From contig JAMOUT010000087.1 in assembly GCA_027061995.1 (NCBI GenBank), positions 25,652-89,651 of the forward strand: a stretch of DNA of 64,000 bases, in the 5' to 3' direction. Made by a program: the position numbers and the translations under genes. Positions 19,591 through 28,954 of the stretch are shown piece by piece. The notes beneath the pieces were generated by a model. The model was not told the DNA's origin. It was given only the letters and a program-made list of their open reading frames with translations, and did not search any database. Origin of the DNA: Candidatus Aminicenantota bacterium. GTDB lineage: Bacteria > Acidobacteriota > Aminicenantia > JAMOAD01. Position 1 is the stretch's first letter; each line of letters opens with the position of its first letter.

Positions 19591-20461
19591 CAATAATCTC
19601 CAAGATCTTCCCTATTATTTTCCTGTTTTTTTTATCCGAAAGATATTTAATTTTAAACTTTAATTTCAGATATAATTTTAATAAAACAAAAGAGAGTTTA
19701 CTATTATGCTTGCAATAATAATACAATTGGCTCTTTTTTGATTCAACAAGAGATATCGAAAGATTTTTTGAACTTGATTTCCCTTTATAATGAATAATCT
19801 TAGCTTTACCGTAAACAAGCAGCTTGAACCCTTTTTCCCTGACTCTTCTTCCGAAATCAGCATCTTCCATATATAAAAAAAATCGTTCGTCAAATCCTGA
19901 AACACTCTCATAAACCTTTTTTTCTATCAAAAAACACGCACCACTTATCCAATCAGGTTGTTTCATAAAATTATCTTTTCTGATTTTATATATGATTTTA
20001 TAATATTTTTCCGCAAAATATTTTAATATGATTTCCGAAAAAAGATTTATATCATATCCGAAAGAGAGTTGAAAACTGTTATCCCCGTAAAAAATCACGG
20101 GAGCGATTATACCTATCTCGGGTTCTCTCTTTTTATGCTCCAGAAGTTTTGCAATCGAATCATCAAATATAATAGTATCATTATTAAGAATAAGAAGATA
20201 TCTCCCCTTTGCATGAGATACAGCTATATTATTAGCTTTTGCAAACCCATGATTTTTTTTCTCTCTTATAAGATTAACTTTATCATATTGTTCAATCCCT
20301 TTAATAGAATCATCGGTTGAATTATTATCAACAATAATAATCTCATATTCGATATTTTTGATATTTTGCTTAATTGATTTTAAACACTTCGCAAGATATT
20401 TCCCCGAATTATAATTCACTATTATAATGGAAAGTTCGGGATTGGCAGATTTATCAATCAT
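19574..20461 (-). CDS. Family 2 glycosyltransferase, rhamnosyltransferase-like
   Basis: GT-A fold enzyme of 295 aa. SIIIVNYNSGKYL (about 11-23) and IIVDNNSTDDS are the nucleotide-binding start; LLILNNDTI supplies the DxD-like metal site; WISGACFLIEKKVYE and GFDERFFLYMEDADFGRRVREKG are typical of the WbbL/rhamnosyltransferase group. Its product is probably a surface polysaccharide or glycoprotein glycan. The ATG at 20461 has no Shine-Dalgarno and lies 6 nt after a good -10 box, so a leaderless mRNA is predicted. The next gene overlaps its end. Confidence 0.9.
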   Translation of the reverse strand: MIDKSANPELSIIIVNYNSGKYLAKCLKSIKQNIKNIEYEIIIVDNNSTDDSIKGIEQYDKVNLIREKKNHGFAKANNIAVSHAKGRYLLILNNDTIIFDDSIAKLLEHKKREPEIGIIAPVIFYGDNSFQLSFGYDINLFSEIILKYFAEKYYKIIYKIRKDNFMKQPDWISGACFLIEKKVYESVSGFDERFFLYMEDADFGRRVREKGFKLLVYGKAKIIHYKGKSSSKNLSISLVESKKSQLYYYCKHNSKLSFVLLKLYLKLKFKIKYLSDKKNRKIIGKILEIIDEYRC

Positions 20462-20467
20462 CAATAA

Positions 20468-20496
20468 AATATACTCTATTTAACATGATTATTCAA
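20468..20496 (-). promoter_or_regulatory. Sigma-70-type promoter giving a leaderless mRNA for the glycosyltransferase pair
   Basis: Minus strand: -35 TTGAAT (20496-20491), 17-nt spacer, -10 TATATT (20473-20468), then 6 nt to the ATG at 20461. The predicted start site coincides with the ATG, and no ribosome site is present. Confidence 0.6.
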
Positions 20497-20620
20497 GGAT
20501 AGGGGTTTTATAAATATTATTATTATCTTTAAAATCATAAAATTAAGAAAGCTGTCAATAATTTTTCGCAAATCCACTACTTTGATTACTAACTCTTATA
20601 TTTTTTTATTGTCGATTCTA

Positions 20621-22063
20621 TTATATCAACAACATCCAACTTAACGGAATAAAAATTATCCTGTTTGAATCTTCAAATTTCACCTGCTTTATTTTTGAAT
20701 TAATTATTATTCCATATCTATATTTCCCATAAGTTTTAATCTGTGTCACTGAAGTTTTGTTTATTCCTATTTCCATAATAACAGAATCATCCACAGTTTC
20801 AATAATGAAATCAGGATTTTTCTTTTTTCCATACCCGAAAGAAATAAATCCTCCGGACAGATTTTTTTTCAGATACATTGCTATAATATCTTCATAAAGT
20901 TTTGCTCTTAGTTCATCTTTTAATTTATCTCCATATATTTTGGTATATAAAGCTCGCCTTAATGACGGTGACATAAAAAAGACTTTTTGATTACCACCTG
21001 TTCTTGAACGAATACCTCCATGAGGAATAAAAACATTTAAAATTTCAGCATTATTTAAGTTTACGATAATCTTTTCAATTTCTGTTTCCTTTATTCTAAA
21101 TTCCTTTGACAAAGATTGAAAATTTATCTCATCACTCAAAGCAATTCTGAATAAAATTCTATTATAAATATAAAAATAATCCTGATTAATTTGCGGAATA
21201 TCTTTTAGTAAAATTCTCTCAAACAAAGCAAGAACTCTCTCGATAACAAGTGTTTTATTAACCAAAGGTAGAAAACGAGCTATATTATGATAACTTACAT
21301 ATTCGTCTATAAGTAAATTAATCGATTTGTCTATCACTCTTTCCGAATTCTGTAAATAATTTTTAATATTTTCTTGTAGATTATTAATACCATTTTTAGC
21401 TTTCTCATAATTCTCGGAAAAAAGAATAGTATTTTTTAATCTATTTGACAGTCCTTTCACAGGAAATATTATTTTTTTCGGATTTTTTATCCATGATTTG
21501 GCAATAATAAACTCACAAAATTTAAAAGGGAATATCTTCATTAATGTCCAACGGGCAGCTAAATCAGAACTACTATGAAGCAATAATGCGGAACTTCCTG
21601 TTGTTAAAACAAATAGTTTTTTCCCTTTTTCGTAAAGAATTTTAATATCTTTTTGCCATTCTTTTGCTTCATGAACTTCATCAATCATTATCATCACTCT
21701 ATCATTCAATTCATTTAGCGAGCAATGAAAGATCTCTTTCTCCAAAACATTTATTACATCATATAAAGTAGCACTTAATCTATTTAAATCATCCACACTT
21801 ATAAAAAATATTTTAGTGGTATGGTTTTTATAAACATAGTTTGCCGTTTGCCACATCAAAGTCGTTTTACCAACACCTCTTAAACCTGATAATGCAATCA
21901 TTCTCGGTTGTGTCCCCTTTAAAAAGAAATCTTTTGCATATTTTTTTAATACGACATAAGCGTTTCTTTGAGGAAGTTTTTGATTTCTCTCGTCTCTTAC
22001 TTCTCCTTCCAACCTTTTGTTGGTTATTACATTATTCTTTATATAGTTTATAAGTTCTTTCAT
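20621..22063 (-). CDS. AAA ATPase with DUF4143-type C-terminus
   Basis: A 480-aa member of the predicted AAA_14/DUF4143 ATPases, a widespread family whose role is largely unknown. Walker A is GLRGVGKTT (60-68) and Walker B is IMIDEVHEA (about 127-135), with the sensor TTGSSALLL after it. A winged-helix-like middle (about 300-380) is followed by a C-terminal PD-(D/E)XK-like segment, PDFIIE...VIMEIGINK (about 425-447), where the usual ExK is ExG. It lies in the glycan region but has no link to it. The ATG has no Shine-Dalgarno; a TATATT lies 6 nt upstream without a good -35 box. Such genes are often horizontally exchanged. Confidence 0.8.
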   Translation of the reverse strand: MKELINYIKNNVITNKRLEGEVRDERNQKLPQRNAYVVLKKYAKDFFLKGTQPRMIALSGLRGVGKTTLMWQTANYVYKNHTTKIFFISVDDLNRLSATLYDVINVLEKEIFHCSLNELNDRVMIMIDEVHEAKEWQKDIKILYEKGKKLFVLTTGSSALLLHSSSDLAARWTLMKIFPFKFCEFIIAKSWIKNPKKIIFPVKGLSNRLKNTILFSENYEKAKNGINNLQENIKNYLQNSERVIDKSINLLIDEYVSYHNIARFLPLVNKTLVIERVLALFERILLKDIPQINQDYFYIYNRILFRIALSDEINFQSLSKEFRIKETEIEKIIVNLNNAEILNVFIPHGGIRSRTGGNQKVFFMSPSLRRALYTKIYGDKLKDELRAKLYEDIIAMYLKKNLSGGFISFGYGKKKNPDFIIETVDDSVIMEIGINKTSVTQIKTYGKYRYGIIINSKIKQVKFEDSNRIIFIPLSWMLLI

Positions 22064-22258
22064 TATTAAAATATATTTTTTAAAAAAGCTTTTTTAGCTT
22101 TTGCTTGCATTCCATTAATGAATTGTAAACATAGGTTCTTTTTCACATAACCTACTAAAACATATAAATACAGATATAGAATCCCTAAATTATCAAACTT
22201 TTTATATCCTATTTCTTTCATAATATTATTTTACACTTTTTCTTCAAAAAAGTCATCC

Positions 22259-23024
22259 TTACCTTGTTGCAATAAAAGCATACAATAATTGCCAATATTG
22301 CCCATCTCCGACATCATGCCTTAATCCCAAATAATTAAACAGATTCAATTTGGTCTTATGAGCAATTACAATATTAAGTTTAGGAATAACCGTTATAAAT
22401 TGCCCTCCGTAACCTGTAGCAGAGTATGCTCCCTTAAAATCAGAATGATAATAAATACTCTCGATTATCCACCACATATAACCGTAGGAAAACTGAAAAT
22501 GGCTTGATTTCGTTCGTCCATACCTTTTGTTATCACTTCCACCGAAGTAAAAATGAAGTTATTTTTTTTATCCAATCTTTTGAGATTATCTGATTTCCAT
22601 CCCATTTTCCTTCATTTAACATCAATTGCCCGATTTTTGCCATATCCCTTGTTGAAATATATATATGATAAGCGGGATATCTTGATTTTTTCCTGTTATA
22701 TTTTTTCTTTTGATTCTTTATGTTCCAATCCTGAAATCCGAGAGGTATGGCAAGTTGTTCCTCTATCTCTTTATAAACATTTTTCCCTGTTTTCTTCTCA
22801 AATATATAACTCCAACATTAAAATCCCAATTATTGCGAACAAAATACTCCCCTGGTTTTACAGAGCCTCTTTTTAATATATGCTTTTTATCGTATCCTTA
22901 TTTGCATGTTCATAAAACACACCTGAACGAGAGGTGATCATATCCTCGACTGTTGCGGTTTTAAAATTTAATTTTAGTTTTTTCATTTTCTCTCTTTAAA
23001 TATTGTCCTATATCCTTTATTAAA
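22259..23024 (-). pseudogene. Decayed serine hydrolase (beta-lactamase-related) gene
   Basis: No single frame is open, but consecutive minus-strand frames spell a serine beta-lactamase-like enzyme. They show a TVEDMITSRSGV segment (near 22940), then PGEYFVRNNWDFNVG (near 22850), IEEQLAIPLGFQDWN, RDMAKIGQLMLNEGKWDG (near 22620), and finally YMWWIIE and GYGGQFITVIPKLN (22480-22370). At least three frameshifts separate these blocks. The N-terminal part with the SxxK nucleophile is missing: the sequence upstream belongs to the neighbouring propeller gene. PG..Y..NNWDFN is characteristic of the serine hydrolase family. The residual similarity suggests recent decay. Confidence 0.85.
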
Positions 23025-23027
23025 AAA

Positions 23028-23675
23028 TCAATCTCTTGATACTATCAATTCTTTTGTATCGGGATTAATACAAAAATCTATTATCCCTTCATATTCTGTT
23101 TCATAAACATTATCATCCTTTAAATCAATCTTATAAATAATATCTCCGAAAAGGATTAGGGCTGTATTTTCATCATAAAAAACCATCTTTTTACCGACAA
23201 TTTTAAATATTCGTTTCTCATCCCCTTTTAATATTACCGTTCTTCTGTTTCCCGTGTCAATTACACCTACCCTTCCATCCGAAACATCAAAATCAACGGG
23301 GAAATGGAAAAAGAGTTCATCCTGCTTTTCAAATTTATCATAACCAAACTCTCCTATGGTTTTTATCAGCTTAAAATCATTATCAAAAACAAAAATTGCG
23401 GATTTTTCCTGATCCAAAACATAGATACTGTTTTCATGGAATTTTATCTTAATAGGATACTCTAATTCGGTTTTCATATTTCCCCTTTTATCATAAATCT
23501 TTCTATCCTTCGTATAAAACAAATCACCATTGATAAAACAAAAATCATGTGACCAATCTATTTTATCCTCTATTATTTTGCTGTTTTCCCCATCCATAAG
23601 GATAATTCTTTTTTTCTCATCAGAACCATAAATCGAATCTCCGCATGCTTTTAAAAAGAGAATTCTATCATTCAT
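23028..23675 (-). CDS. Small beta-propeller (NHL-like) protein, cytoplasmic
   Basis: A 215-aa protein without a signal peptide, made of short repeated beta-strand pairs. KTIGEFGYDKF...FHFPVDFDVSDGRVGVIDTGNRR (about 100-145) resembles an NHL repeat. The function is not recognised. It overlaps the upstream CBS-nucleotidyltransferase gene by 4 nt (ATGA), so it is translated with the NeuB/nucleotidyltransferase pair and may serve the same surface-sugar pathway, for example as a binding or scaffold protein. It could also be the shortened remnant of a longer propeller, since a pseudogene begins directly after its stop. Confidence 0.6.
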   Translation of the reverse strand: MNDRILFLKACGDSIYGSDEKKRIILMDGENSKIIEDKIDWSHDFCFINGDLFYTKDRKIYDKRGNMKTELEYPIKIKFHENSIYVLDQEKSAIFVFDNDFKLIKTIGEFGYDKFEKQDELFFHFPVDFDVSDGRVGVIDTGNRRTVILKGDEKRIFKIVGKKMVFYDENTALILFGDIIYKIDLKDDNVYETEYEGIIDFCINPDTKELIVSRD

Positions 23676-24751
23676 CCTCTTAGTTTCTCCTTCAATATTT
23701 CATAAGAATCCCTGTATTTCTCCCATTCTCCAACATCCACCCAAGAATGTTCGGAGACAGGGAAAATACCTATCTTCTCTTTTTTCTTTAAAAGCATTTT
23801 TATTAAATCGGTCATATCAAAAAATTTGTTTTTAGGAATATAATCCAATATTTCGGGGGATAATATATACACACCCGTATTAACTATATTATCGAATCTC
23901 GGTTTTTCCTGAAAATGTAAAAGTTCACCCGCTTCATTTATCTTGCAAACTCCGTATGGGATAATAAAGTTTTTCATCGCCCCGATTATAGTCAGTTTGT
24001 TTTTATTATTATTGTGAAATTCCAAAACAGCACTATAATCGGTATTAACCAATATATCACAGTTTGAGACTATAAATTCCCTGTCTATTTTTCCTTTAAG
24101 ATACTTTAAAGCGCCTGCTGTCCCGAGAGGCTTGTCCTCCTCTATAAAGGAGATATTCAAATCCTTGTATGTATCTTCCATATAAATCTTAATCAATGAA
24201 CCCTTAAAATTTATGGAGATAAAATAATTCTCTATCCCGTTTTTTTTAAAATGTTCTATTATATAATCAAGCATTGGTTTATTTTCAACCGGAATCAGTG
24301 CTTTGGGAAGTATCTTTGTAAAAGGGTCGAGCCTTTTTCCCTCTCCTCCCGCCATAATTACAATAGGAACATCGTTTAATCTTTTTTTATCTCCTCTTTT
24401 TTTTACAGCGGCAAAAATCTCCTCTTTCAAAAGTAAATCTACAAAATATCCTTCATCAAGGACAGGAAGATGTTTAATAGGCTCTTTTAAAAAGAGCCTC
24501 TTTATCTCTTTCTCAGAATAATCTCTTTCAACATAGATGAAGTTTTTAGTAGCTATATCAATAGCTTTGCTATTAAGATTTACCCCTTTTAATATTGCTC
24601 TCCTGAAATCTCCATCAGTTAATATACCGAGCATTTTTCCGAGTTCATCTATGATTATTACAACCCCTTTTCCATTTGTATCCATAACTTTGACAGCTTC
24701 TCTTATTGAGTTGTCTTCAAGCACAAGATATTTTTTCAAATCTTTTCTCAT
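23672..24751 (-). CDS. CBS-domain sugar nucleotidyltransferase (PtmE-like)
   Basis: Two CBS motifs (about 8-115) precede a nucleotidyltransferase domain that starts IVIMAGGEGKRLDPFTK (130-146) with PKALIPVENKPML. The metal-site region NCDILVN follows, and WVDVGEWEKY lies near the end. This domain order is that of PtmE, the guanylyltransferase that makes GDP-glucosamine for legionaminic acid in Campylobacter. It overlaps the NeuB-family gene by 4 nt, which supports a nonulosonic-acid role. Alternatively it could activate another hexose-1-phosphate, such as mannose. It has 359 aa. Confidence 0.82.
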   Translation of the reverse strand: MRKDLKKYLVLEDNSIREAVKVMDTNGKGVVIIIDELGKMLGILTDGDFRRAILKGVNLNSKAIDIATKNFIYVERDYSEKEIKRLFLKEPIKHLPVLDEGYFVDLLLKEEIFAAVKKRGDKKRLNDVPIVIMAGGEGKRLDPFTKILPKALIPVENKPMLDYIIEHFKKNGIENYFISINFKGSLIKIYMEDTYKDLNISFIEEDKPLGTAGALKYLKGKIDREFIVSNCDILVNTDYSAVLEFHNNNKNKLTIIGAMKNFIIPYGVCKINEAGELLHFQEKPRFDNIVNTGVYILSPEILDYIPKNKFFDMTDLIKMLLKKKEKIGIFPVSEHSWVDVGEWEKYRDSYEILKEKLRG

Positions 24752-25785
24752 ACCAAATCCTTATATTTTATACCTTCCCCGTCTTTTTTACCGTTTTTAA
24801 GTTTTTTCCCGACGATAAATTTAAAATCTTCGGGTTTAATATAATCGGCGGCAGGTCTTTTAAAGATAGTATTATCCGATGATATTGAATCTCCTGCTTT
24901 TACCGTTTTTTTCGCATAAAGCCCTCTTCTTGCAAGATCGACACTCTTTTTCTCATCTCCAACAGGACCTTTTTTATAACCGTTTCCCAAAGCTTTTTCA
25001 ATATCTCTAATCTGTTTTACCATATCCTTAAACTCTTTCGGAGATATTGACAATTTATGATCAGGTCCTTTCATATTTTTATCAAGGGTAAAATGTTTTT
25101 CTATAATCTTCGCTCCCATGGCTATGGCAGCAAGAGATATATGATAACCTTCGGTATGATCCGATAAACCGGCAGGATAACCGAAAGCTTTTGCAATTGT
25201 TTTTATTGTTTTAAGATTCATCAGATTGTAGGGAGCCGGATAAAGAGAGATACATTGAAGTATTGAGATTTTTTTATTTCCGGTTTTTTCAATCTCCGAA
25301 ACAGCGGTTGAAATATCTTTTATATTCGACATCCCTGTTGAAAGGATTACAGGTTTTCCTGTTTTTCCGATTTTTTCGAGAAAAGGAAGAAAATTTATAT
25401 CTCCGGAAGCTATCTTATATGCTGGGATATCTATTTTCTCCGCAATATCAAAACTTTTATCATCAAATACACTTGCAAAAAAGATAATATTTTTTTTATC
25501 AGCGAATTCCTTTAATTCAAACCATCCTTTTTCGGAAAATTCCAAAGATTTAAGAAGTTTTATTATCTCTTTTCCGGTTTGAGCAAAACCTTTATGAGAA
25601 GCGGAATAAAAAAGTTCGGTATTAAAAATCTGAAATTTAATCGCATCCGCATTTGATTCCACCGCTGCGGATATTAACTCTTTCGCAATATTAATATCTC
25701 CGTTATGATTGATTCCCCCTTCGGCAATTATAAAAGAGTTCCCTTTGTCTCCTATTTTTCTATTATCTATTTTAATGGTTTTCAT
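24748..25785 (-). CDS. NeuB-family nonulosonic acid synthase (N-acetylneuraminate/legionaminate type)
   Basis: Condenses phosphoenolpyruvate with an N-acyl hexosamine to give a sialic-acid-like sugar. TIM-barrel motifs: FIIAEGGINHNGD (about 18-30), NADAIKFQIF, PAYKIASGDI, GKPVILSTGMSN, and SDHTEGYHISLAAIAMGAKIIEKHFTLD (about 210-237). A C-terminal SAF domain (about 280-345) shows GLYAKKTVKAGD. At 345 aa it has normal length. The PtmE-like partner suggests N,N'-diacetyllegionaminate rather than sialic acid, but the aminotransferase and epimerase genes of that pathway are not in the window. The start lies 2 nt after the upstream barrel gene's stop. Confidence 0.9.
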   Translation of the reverse strand: MKTIKIDNRKIGDKGNSFIIAEGGINHNGDINIAKELISAAVESNADAIKFQIFNTELFYSASHKGFAQTGKEIIKLLKSLEFSEKGWFELKEFADKKNIIFFASVFDDKSFDIAEKIDIPAYKIASGDINFLPFLEKIGKTGKPVILSTGMSNIKDISTAVSEIEKTGNKKISILQCISLYPAPYNLMNLKTIKTIAKAFGYPAGLSDHTEGYHISLAAIAMGAKIIEKHFTLDKNMKGPDHKLSISPKEFKDMVKQIRDIEKALGNGYKKGPVGDEKKSVDLARRGLYAKKTVKAGDSISSDNTIFKRPAADYIKPEDFKFIVGKKLKNGKKDGEGIKYKDLV

Positions 25786-25787
25786 TT

Positions 25788-26342
25788 TCAGAATGTAATG
25801 GTAAAACCTACATCCGTTGAAATTCCTCCGAGTTTTATTGTGGAGCTTGTTCCATCATTAAATTTTATCGTATAATCGGATTTTGTATATGCAAGCTCAA
25901 ATTGAAGATTGATGGGTCCTATAATTTTTAATCTCCCCCCTCCTCCTATATAATAACCGGATGTAGAATCTTTAAAATCTACCATTGGAGCGGGATTTTT
26001 CTCCTGAAATCTCATGTTCATCATACCAATCTTGACAAATAATCGACTTCCGAATTTAATACCATAGATAATCGGATTCATCTCAACGAATGTTTCCTCT
26101 TTCGTATAAGTTGTCTTACCGTATTGGGATTGATGAGAAAATTTCAGAAAGAATCCGAGACTCTTAAATCCGTCAATATTAATCTCCACTCCATACCTTA
26201 AAAAATTAATTCCGTATATATCTTGTATATCTTTATCCGATACCCATTGATTTCCACCGAAGAGAAATATACTCCCTCTCTCACTATATCCTGCCGATAC
26301 AATAAATAAAAAAGCCAAAATAAAAACTATTTTTTTCTTCAT
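25788..26342 (-). CDS. Small outer-membrane beta-barrel protein of unknown function
   Basis: A 184-aa protein with a signal peptide (1-19), followed by alternating hydrophobic and polar strands with Gly-rich turns such as YYIGGGGRLK. It ends in VGFTITF, an aromatic C-terminus typical of barrel insertion. The size suggests an 8-stranded OmpW/OmpX-like barrel. A GGGGAGGA ribosome site precedes the ATG. It lies 10 nt after metG and 2 nt before neuB, so folE, metG, this gene and the glycan genes may share a transcript. Confidence 0.65.
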   Translation of the reverse strand: MKKKIVFILAFLFIVSAGYSERGSIFLFGGNQWVSDKDIQDIYGINFLRYGVEINIDGFKSLGFFLKFSHQSQYGKTTYTKEETFVEMNPIIYGIKFGSRLFVKIGMMNMRFQEKNPAPMVDFKDSTSGYYIGGGGRLKIIGPINLQFELAYTKSDYTIKFNDGTSSTIKLGGISTDVGFTITF

Positions 26343-26352
26343 AAATCCTCCC

Positions 26353-28260
26353 CTATGTCATTAATGAGCCCGGAGGGACATCATCGGGAAGAAAAGGGAT
26401 AACCGGTTTGCCGTCAACATTTGCAGCTATGAGCATTCCGTTTGATATAAATCCCCTCATTTTCTTAGGCTCTAAATTCTTTACAACTATTATCTTTTTA
26501 TTTAAAAGTTCCTCTTTTGTATAATACTCTTTTACCCCGGCAAGAATCTCTCTCTTTTCGGTTCCAATATCAATTTTTAATCTATATAATTTATCGGCTC
26601 CCTCTATATCATTAACCTCGAGAATTTGAGCCACAACCATTACCACTTTTTTAAAATCGGGAAATTTAATAAGGTTAGTTTCAGTCTCCACCTTTTTCTC
26701 TTCCATCTTCTTCTCCTCCTTTTTATTATCGGCGAAAAACTCATCTTTATCAACCCTCGGGAAAAGCTGATCCAATTTTTTTATTTTTCCACCGGAAATC
26801 AAATCATTAAAATCAAATGTAAATTCTTTTTCAGGTATTGTAGAGCCATCGATCGATTTAAGAACTTTTTTGGAAATCTCAGGCATTATCGGAAAAAGTA
26901 GATAAAAAACACCTCTTAATGCCTGAATTAATGAAAACATAACAGCATTCAACTCCTGTTCATTACCCTCTTTTTTTAATACCCAAGGCTCTTTTTCAAC
27001 AATAAATCTGTTAAGCTCATTAATAAAAGCCCAAACTTTTTCAAGAGCTCTGTTAATGTTAAAATTCTTAAAATCATTAATATATGAATCTCTTAATGAA
27101 AGATATCTATCCTTTAAATAAAGTTTTTTCGGGGTATCGGGTATTTTATAATCAAAATATTTACCCATCATCCCCCATACACGATTTACCAAATTACCAA
27201 GATCATTCGATAAATCGGAATTTATTCTGTGAATAAACCCTTCATGAGAAAAATTTCCGTCTGTTCCTATGGGAATCTCCCTTAAAAGAAAATATCTGAC
27301 GGCATCAGCTCCGAAATTATCAATCAAAAGATAAGGATCAAGGACATTTCCTATTGATTTTGACATCTTTCTTTTATCTTTAAGCCACCATCCGTGAGCA
27401 ATAATCTTTTTTGGTAATTCTATCCCCGCCGCCATAAGAAAAGCAGGCCAAAAAACAGCATGAAATCTTAATATATCCTTACCTATCAGATGAACATCCG
27501 CAGGCCACCATTTACAAAACTTATCTTCATCCGTTCCGTATCCCACACCGGTTAAATAATTATGCAGAGCATCAAACCACACATATATTGTTTGCGATTC
27601 ATCAAAAGGGACTTTTATCCCCCATTTAACGGTTGATCTTGTGATACTGAGATCTCTTAATCCCCCTTTAACAAAAGAGATAACTTCATTCATTCTCCCC
27701 TGAGGATGAACAAATTCGGGATTATTATCATAAAATTTCAGAAGTTTTTTTTCATAAGCTGAGAGGCGAAAAAAATAAACCTCTTCGGAAACTTTTTCAG
27801 AAGGTCTTCCGCAGTCGGGGCAAATCTTTCTCCCTTCGGAATCCTCATCTTCATCCTCTGAAAGATAGTTTTCACAACTAACACAATACCACCCCGTATA
27901 TGTTCCTTTATAAATATCTCCGTTTTTGAACAATTTGTCAAATATCTTTTGAACCCCTTTTTCATGAAAATCCATGGTGGTTCTGATAAAAAAATCATAG
28001 TTGATATACAGTTTTTCCCATAAAGTTCTGAATCTTTCAACAACTCTGTCCGCAAGTTCTATCGGAGTTATCCCTTTTATCTTTGCCGATTTTTCTATCT
28101 TTTGTCCGTGCTCATCAGTTCCCGTAAGATAGTATGTCTCATCTCCCATAATTCTATGAAACCTGCTTAAAGCATCCCCTATTATTGTTGTATAAGAGTG
28201 TCCGATATGCGGTATATCATTAACATAATATATTGGTGTTGTTATATAAAATTTACTCAC
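26353..28260 (-). CDS. metG: Methionyl-tRNA synthetase
   Basis: Charges tRNA-Met. Class I signatures: HIGH as PHIGHSYTT (about 16-24) and KMSKS as KMSKSIGN (about 298-305). A zinc knuckle is formed by the CVSC and CPDC pairs (about 125-150). An anticodon-binding helical domain follows, and a charged Glu/Lys linker joins it to a C-terminal tRNA-binding OB-fold (about 525-635, FPDFKKVVMVVAQILEV...) used for dimerisation. At 635 aa it is the long bacterial form. Its start overlaps the folE stop by one base. Confidence 0.97.
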   Translation of the reverse strand: MSKFYITTPIYYVNDIPHIGHSYTTIIGDALSRFHRIMGDETYYLTGTDEHGQKIEKSAKIKGITPIELADRVVERFRTLWEKLYINYDFFIRTTMDFHEKGVQKIFDKLFKNGDIYKGTYTGWYCVSCENYLSEDEDEDSEGRKICPDCGRPSEKVSEEVYFFRLSAYEKKLLKFYDNNPEFVHPQGRMNEVISFVKGGLRDLSITRSTVKWGIKVPFDESQTIYVWFDALHNYLTGVGYGTDEDKFCKWWPADVHLIGKDILRFHAVFWPAFLMAAGIELPKKIIAHGWWLKDKRKMSKSIGNVLDPYLLIDNFGADAVRYFLLREIPIGTDGNFSHEGFIHRINSDLSNDLGNLVNRVWGMMGKYFDYKIPDTPKKLYLKDRYLSLRDSYINDFKNFNINRALEKVWAFINELNRFIVEKEPWVLKKEGNEQELNAVMFSLIQALRGVFYLLFPIMPEISKKVLKSIDGSTIPEKEFTFDFNDLISGGKIKKLDQLFPRVDKDEFFADNKKEEKKMEEKKVETETNLIKFPDFKKVVMVVAQILEVNDIEGADKLYRLKIDIGTEKREILAGVKEYYTKEELLNKKIIVVKNLEPKKMRGFISNGMLIAANVDGKPVIPFLPDDVPPGSLMT

Positions 28261-28844
28261 TATCCTCTCCTTAGTGTGCTTTTTATTAATGAAAGAGCTT
28301 CTTCTCTCGCTTTTATATCATTTCTGAAAATCCCCCTTAATGCGGATGTAACCGTTAATGATTTTGGTTTTTTAATTCCCCTCATTGTCATACACATATG
28401 CTCGGCTTCTATAACAACCATCACTCCGTAAGGGTGGAGATTCTCATAAAGAGTATCCGCTATCTGGGTTGTTAATCTTTCCTGCAGTTGAAGTCTTTTT
28501 GAGAATGTATCCACAACTCTTGCTATCTTACTTAATCCTACGATTTTCCCTTTCTTAGGGATATAAGCAACATGAGCATAACCTGCAAAAGGGAGCATAT
28601 GATGTTCGCACATGGAATATAAGGGAATATCCTTAACCATTACCATCTCTTCATGCCCGGGCTCCGTAAAGGTTTTCAGATAAGCTGAAGGATCCTGATA
28701 AAGTCCTCCGAAAATCTCTTTAAACATCTCGGAAACCCTATAAGGAGTATCTTGAAGCCCCTCTCTATTAATATTTTCGCCAAGACCCTCAAGAATCATC
28801 CGAACACCTTTTTGAATCATTTTTTCATTAAATTTTTTACTCAT
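28260..28844 (-). CDS. folE: GTP cyclohydrolase I (FolE)
   Basis: Converts GTP to 7,8-dihydroneopterin triphosphate, the entry point for folate and for queuosine. Zinc ligands are the Cys of MCEHHMLPF, the next His and the Cys of [42 protein letters not shown] is the conserved substrate-binding run. At 194 aa it is standard. An AAGGAG site is present. metG follows with a one-base overlap. queD and queE at the right end of the window use its product. Confidence 0.97.
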   Translation of the reverse strand: MSKKFNEKMIQKGVRMILEGLGENINREGLQDTPYRVSEMFKEIFGGLYQDPSAYLKTFTEPGHEEMVMVKDIPLYSMCEHHMLPFAGYAHVAYIPKKGKIVGLSKIARVVDTFSKRLQLQERLTTQIADTLYENLHPYGVMVVIEAEHMCMTMRGIKKPKSLTVTSALRGIFRNDIKAREEALSLIKSTLRRG

Positions 28845-28954
28845 TCTTACTCCTTAATCAATTATTTTAACCTATATAAAACAAATATGCAATCACCCGT
28901 TACCTTTAAAAGTTTGCCAAATTCATCTATAATTATTAATTAAAGGAGGTGAAA

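Noticed and set aside
22061-22080. TATATT 6 nt before the AAA ATPase ATG as a sixth leaderless promoter
   Set aside because: The 17-nt upstream position reads GCTAAA, not a -35 box; it was left out of the leaderless set.
22084-22097. AAAAAAGCTTTTTT palindrome before the ATPase gene, as an operator or terminator
   Set aside because: Such A/T-tract palindromes are expected by chance in this AT-rich sequence, and there is no U-run layout suited to a terminator.
22066-22221. A 51-codon minus-strand frame just upstream of the AAA ATPase gene
   Set aside because: It has no ribosome site and no -35 box at the right distance, its composition is Lys/Leu/Tyr-rich as random AT-rich sequence would be, and it lies in a decayed region. 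It could be real but cannot be supported.
22553-22937. Plus-strand reading frames of 75-107 codons
   Set aside because: They are shadows on the opposite strand of the serine hydrolase remnant, whose minus-strand frames show conserved family motifs.
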